From the NCBI RefSeq assembly GCF_014171475.1, contig NZ_CP048817.1, forward strand, positions 2,976,001 through 3,040,000: DNA of 64,000 nucleotides. Direction: 5' to 3'. The DNA is from Sphingomonas sp. So64.6b. GTDB taxonomy: Bacteria; Pseudomonadota; Alphaproteobacteria; Sphingomonadales; Sphingomonadaceae. Positions within the stretch are counted from its first letter, which is position 1; each line of letters starts with the position of its first letter. The position numbers and the translations under genes were made by a program. The notes under the pieces were generated by a model. The model saw nothing but the letters and a program-made list of their open reading frames with translations, searched no databases and had not been told where the DNA came from. This document shows positions 61,067 to 64,000 of this stretch, one piece after another.

Positions 61067-62083
61067 TTAGCCGAGCTTGCTTGCCGCCAGCGCCTTCATG
61101 TCGACCATCGGCCGCGCGCCGATATGCGAGATGATCTCCGCCGCGCAGATCGCGCCAAGGCGGAGCGACTGCTCGACGGACTTGCCCTGTGCCTGGCCGG
61201 TCAGGAAACCGGCCGCGAACAGATCGCCAGCACCCGTCGTGTCGACCACCTTGTCGATCGGCTCGGCCGCGACCGACACGGTCGTGCCGCCCGACACCGC
61301 GATCGCGCCACGCTCGCTGCGCGTCACCACCAGCATCGGCACCTGCGCCGCCGCCGCCGCGACCGCCGCGTCGAAATCGTCGGTCTCCATCAACGCGAAG
61401 ATTTCCGCTTCATTGGCGAACATGATGTCGATCAGCCCGTCGGCCATCAGCTTGCGGAAATCGCCGCCATGGCGCGAGATGCAGAACACGTCGGACAGCG
61501 TGAAGGCGACCTTGCGCCCCGCCTTGCGCGCGACTTCGATCGCAGCGCGCATTGCCTGGCGCGGTTCTTCCGGATCCCACAGATACCCTTCGAGATAGAG
61601 GATTGCGCCGCTCGCGATCAGATCGCGGTCGAGCGCGCTTGCCGGCAGGAACTGCGATGCGCCAAGGAAGGTGTTCATCGTACGCTGCCCATCGGGCGTG
61701 ACGAAGATCAGGCAGCGCGCAGTGGTCGGCGCGCCATCGCGCGCGACGGTGCCGAAAGTCACGCCGGTGGCGCGGATATCATGCGCGAAGACTTCGCCGA
61801 GCTGATCATTGGCGACCTGGCCGATAAAGCCGCAACGCGCGCCGAGCGCCGCCATGCCGGCAACGGTGTTCGCCGCCGAACCGCCGCTCGCCTCGATGCC
61901 CGGGCCCATCTTGGCATAAAGCGCATCGGCATCCTCGGGCGAGAACATCAGCTGCATCGATCCCTTGGCCATGCCCTCTGCAGTGATGAAGGCGTCGTCG
62001 GTGTGCGAAAGGACATCGACGATCGCGTTGCCGATCGCGACGACGTCATAAGCTGGGGTGGTCAAAACAAGGTCTCCGGACAT
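61067..62083 (-). CDS. PfkB-family adenosine kinase-like sugar/nucleoside kinase
   Basis: 338 residues if started at the ATG 62083, or 332 from a TTG at 62065. PfkB motif GGSAANTVAGMAALG near residue 67 and DTTGAGDLFAAGFLTG near 293, where the Asp is the catalytic base. Most similar in layout to adenosine kinases of alphaproteobacteria. The ATG has no ribosome site, whereas GGAGA lies seven bases before the TTG, so the TTG may be the real start. Confidence 0.9.
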   Translation of the reverse strand: MSGDLVLTTPAYDVVAIGNAIVDVLSHTDDAFITAEGMAKGSMQLMFSPEDADALYAKMGPGIEASGGSAANTVAGMAALGARCGFIGQVANDQLGEVFAHDIRATGVTFGTVARDGAPTTARCLIFVTPDGQRTMNTFLGASQFLPASALDRDLIASGAILYLEGYLWDPEEPRQAMRAAIEVARKAGRKVAFTLSDVFCISRHGGDFRKLMADGLIDIMFANEAEIFALMETDDFDAAVAAAAAQVPMLVVTRSERGAIAVSGGTTVSVAAEPIDKVVDTTGAGDLFAAGFLTGQAQGKSVEQSLRLGAICAAEIISHIGARPMVDMKALAASKLG

Positions 62084-62091
62084 GTAAAAAT

Positions 62092-62179
62092 CCGTTCGTC
62101 CTGAGCTTGTCGAAGGACCATTCTTCCATTGCCGGGCAGGCAGGAAAGAACGGGGCTTCCACAAGCGCAACCCGAACGG
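62092..62179. repeat. Interspersed inverted repeat, family 1
   Basis: CCGTTCGTCCTGAGCTTGTC on the left and a more diverged right arm (CACAAGCGCAACCCGAACGG). Lies directly upstream of the adenosine kinase start. Confidence 0.8.
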
Positions 62180-62259
62180 GAAAGGAATTGCCCTAAATTG
62201 CGCGTCGCATTGGCGCAACCGCCGTTGACGTACCCCGCATCTCGACGCACCAAGCACGG

Positions 62260-62958
62260 ATGATCCGCGCCTTCTTCCTGTCGGTCGGCCAACTCGGCGA
62301 CAAGCGCATCATTCTGGTGTTCCTGAAATCGCTCGCGCTGACCGGCGTCATCCTCGCAGCGATCGGCGCGGGATTATGGTTCGGCGCGCAATCCTTGTTC
62401 ACCTGGTTCGGCGCCAGCACGAGCGCGGCGGGACTGGCCGGGCTGGCCGCGGCGATCGGCGCGGTGCTTGCCGCCTGGCTGCTGTTCCGCGCCATCGCCA
62501 TCGCGGTGATCGGCATCTTCGCCGACGAAGTGGTGCTGGCGGTCGAGCAGAAACATTATCCGCAGGCACTGGCGCAAGCGAAGGACGTACCGCTTGGCCG
62601 GTCGATCGCGATGGGGCTCGGCTCGGCCGGGCGCACCCTGCTCTACAATGCGATCCTGTCGCCCGCCTATCTGTTGCTGATCGTTACCGGCGTGGGCACG
62701 CCGATCCTGTTCTTCGCGGTCAATGGCTGGCTGCTCGGCCGCGATCTCGGCGATATGGTCGCGGCGCGGCACATGCCGGCCGAGGCGATGAAGGAGTGGC
62801 GCGGATCGACCTGGGCGAGCCGTTATGCGCTCGGCCTGATCGGCACCGCCGTGTTCGTCGTGCCGATCGTCGCGATCCTCGCGCCGATCATCGGCGCGGC
62901 AATGGCCACGCACTGGTTCCACGGGCGCGTGGGGTTTCACCAAGGACGTAAGACATGA
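62260..62958 (+). CDS. EI24-domain membrane protein
   Basis: 232 residues. Membrane helices FLKSLALTGVILAAIGAGLW, then ALAAIGAVLAAWLLFRAIAI-like and LYNAILSPAYLLLIVTGVG, with RRALGDMVAARHM-like segment between later helices: the EI24/CysZ-like fold. CysZ-type relatives transport sulfate, but the substrate here is unknown. Overlaps the downstream lipoprotein gene (ATGA). Confidence 0.85.
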   Translation: MIRAFFLSVGQLGDKRIILVFLKSLALTGVILAAIGAGLWFGAQSLFTWFGASTSAAGLAGLAAAIGAVLAAWLLFRAIAIAVIGIFADEVVLAVEQKHYPQALAQAKDVPLGRSIAMGLGSAGRTLLYNAILSPAYLLLIVTGVGTPILFFAVNGWLLGRDLGDMVAARHMPAEAMKEWRGSTWASRYALGLIGTAVFVVPIVAILAPIIGAAMATHWFHGRVGFHQGRKT

Positions 62959-63329
62959 AGAAATTGCTGATTGCCGGCGTGCCGGGCCTGCTGCTCGCGG
63001 GCTGCGCGACCACTGGCACCCCCGCTCCAGTGCATGTTCGCCCGCCATTCGTGCCGATCCCGGCCAACACCGTCGGCCTGGAACGCGTGATCGGCCAGAA
63101 TGCCCGCGGCCTGGTCGCGATGTTCGGTCGACCCGGCGCCGATATGCTGGAGGGCGATGCGCGCAAGCTGCAATTCCAAAGCGGGACCTGCGTGCTCGAC
63201 GCCTATCTCTATCCCAAGGGCAAGGCGGAACCGGTGGTCACCTATATCGACGCACGGCAAAGCGACGGCAGTCCGGTCGACCGCGCGAGTTGCGTGGCGG
63301 CGCTGTCGATGAAGGCGCAGGGGAAGTAA
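62955..63329 (+). CDS. Predicted lipoprotein, function unknown
   Basis: 124 residues starting MKKLLIAGVPGLLLAGCATT, lipobox LAGC. The mature part (RVIGQNARGLVAMFGRPGAD, then LQFQSGTCVLDAYLYPKG) resembles the small SmpA/OmlA-like fold of envelope lipoproteins. Its start overlaps the EI24-protein stop, so they are made together. Confidence 0.85.
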   Translation: MKKLLIAGVPGLLLAGCATTGTPAPVHVRPPFVPIPANTVGLERVIGQNARGLVAMFGRPGADMLEGDARKLQFQSGTCVLDAYLYPKGKAEPVVTYIDARQSDGSPVDRASCVAALSMKAQGK

Positions 63330-63393
63330 GCGCGGCGGGCGGGGTTAGGCGGTTATGGGGGCGGCAACCATCACGCCGATAGGCTATCGGTAG

Positions 63394-63678
63394 TCAACTG
63401 CCGTTCGCTAGCGGGTCTTTATCAGGCGCGCTACCGTTCTGCAAAACCGTCCAGACGGCATCGCGCCAATCTGCCCAGAGAGCCCGATCTATTGGCTCAC
63501 CTTGCGGAGCGCTACCGTCCGATCCGTGCGTGCGATTAGTCGAACTAAGGATATTCGCGATATTATCCTCTGAACGCCCGCCCACTTCCCACCAGACCTC
63601 CAAGAAGCGCCGCATTGCGTCAAACGCCGCGAGTTCGTCCATGGTGCGGAGTGGCGGCGTGCCGGTCCAATCAGTCAT
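63394..63678 (-). CDS. Small acidic protein, 94 residues
   Basis: MTDWTGTPPLRTMDELAAFD, then AMRRFLEVWWEVGGRSEDNI and ALWADWRDAVWTVL. Trp-rich, soluble, helical. The pattern of MxxFLExxWExGGRSxDxI recalls small immunity-type proteins, but I cannot assign a family. Start chosen at ATG 63678, where the plausible coding pattern begins. Confidence 0.6.
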   Translation of the reverse strand: MTDWTGTPPLRTMDELAAFDAMRRFLEVWWEVGGRSEDNIANILSSTNRTHGSDGSAPQGEPIDRALWADWRDAVWTVLQNGSAPDKDPLANGS

Positions 63679-63868
63679 ACTGGATATTGTAAACCGGGTG
63701 GCAATGTCCGCAAGTGGGTCGATTGCCGACAGGCGGCTATTTCGCCCGAGATTTGTCGATCTGCCTTTAGAGCAGTCAGTCGCCATGATGACACGCTATA
63801 TCGAAGGCGCAAATGGTTGCCCGCTCCGTTCATTTTGCGGTCAGGTTTATCCGGCGTATAAGCGAGGG

Positions 63869-64000
63869 ATGACCCGTTTAACGCCCCCGCTCTTTCGTGC
63901 CTTCCCGATCGCGCTTGTCCTTGTCGCGGGAGTTTCCTGCTGGTCGACGGCGTCGTTGGCGCAATCGACACCGGCACCGGCGACGACAGAGCCCGCTCCC
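63869..64000 (+). CDS. Start of an exported protein, runs off the window
   Basis: Only 44 codons are present. AGCGAGGG before ATG 63869 and the sequence MTRLTPPLFRAFPIALVLVA, then SLAQSTPAPATTEPAP, indicate a signal peptide and a Pro/Thr/Ala-rich mature N-terminus. The product cannot be identified from this part. Confidence 0.65.
   Translation, partial: MTRLTPPLFRAFPIALVLVAGVSCWSTASLAQSTPAPATTEPAP

Overview
The window looks like chromosomal DNA of a sphingomonad (Sphingomonadaceae, Sphingomonas or a close relative). The DNA is GC-rich. Alphaproteobacterial markers include an ATP12 chaperone, an alphaproteobacterial-type SspB, a MucR/Ros zinc-finger regulator, a DUF2585 protein, a bacterial alternative oxidase and a split histidine operon (hisB, YciI-like, hisH, hisA, hisF, hisE). 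The PrsK/PrsR/PrsT plus EpsB-type sugar transferase block fits sphingomonads with an XrtA/PEP-CTERM exopolysaccharide system. I saw no tRNA, rRNA, CRISPR array, complete insertion sequence or phage structural gene.

Layout. 0-9.3 kb: a minus-strand exopolysaccharide regulatory operon (EpsB-type transferase, PrsK, PrsR, PrsT, then a DUF815 ATPase), with a divergent mannose-1-phosphate guanylyltransferase. 9.5-18 kb: a MarR-acetyltransferase fusion, a 44-residue basic protein, a cupin, a frameshifted lipoprotein gene joined to a transposase scrap, SulP plus ParB-like protein, a CHASE4-GGDEF-EAL protein and a DUF6311 membrane protein. 18-20.6 kb: lipoprotein and M3 peptidase. 20.6-29.5 kb: an accessory region with a DUF5681 protein and a diverged second copy of its tail, a patatin, an AT-rich lipoprotein, a possible RiPP (peptide natural product) pair (56-residue peptide plus asparagine-synthetase homologue lacking Cys2), alternative oxidase and MucR. 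30-35.7 kb: groESL with a CIRCE operator, a MATE pump and SppA. 35.7-41.6 kb: an acetyltransferase gene and a TRIC channel gene that would converge end to end, now separated by three cargo segments and two copies of the TRIC-end/acetyltransferase-end junction. 42-54.9 kb: envelope proteins, fluoride channel and RluC, ATP12, a glutaredoxin-MauE fusion behind a MerR-type promoter, guanylate kinase, fumarase and SspB. 55-64 kb: histidine biosynthesis, HIT protein, amino-acid permease, adenosine kinase and small envelope proteins.

The most unusual feature is repeated duplication of host gene ends around accessory DNA. It occurs at the alternative oxidase 5' end (110/109 bp, nearly identical), at the acetyltransferase and TRIC 3' ends (two junctions with different breakpoints) and, more diverged, at the DUF5681 3' end. 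This suggests foreign or allelic segments added at gene boundaries while an intact copy of each gene end was kept. Other regulatory signals are two matching EcfG-like promoters in front of paralogous glycine-zipper genes, a MerR-type elongated-spacer promoter, and two perfect palindromes either side of the alternative oxidase-MucR block. At least five families of interspersed palindromic repeats occupy the gaps between genes.
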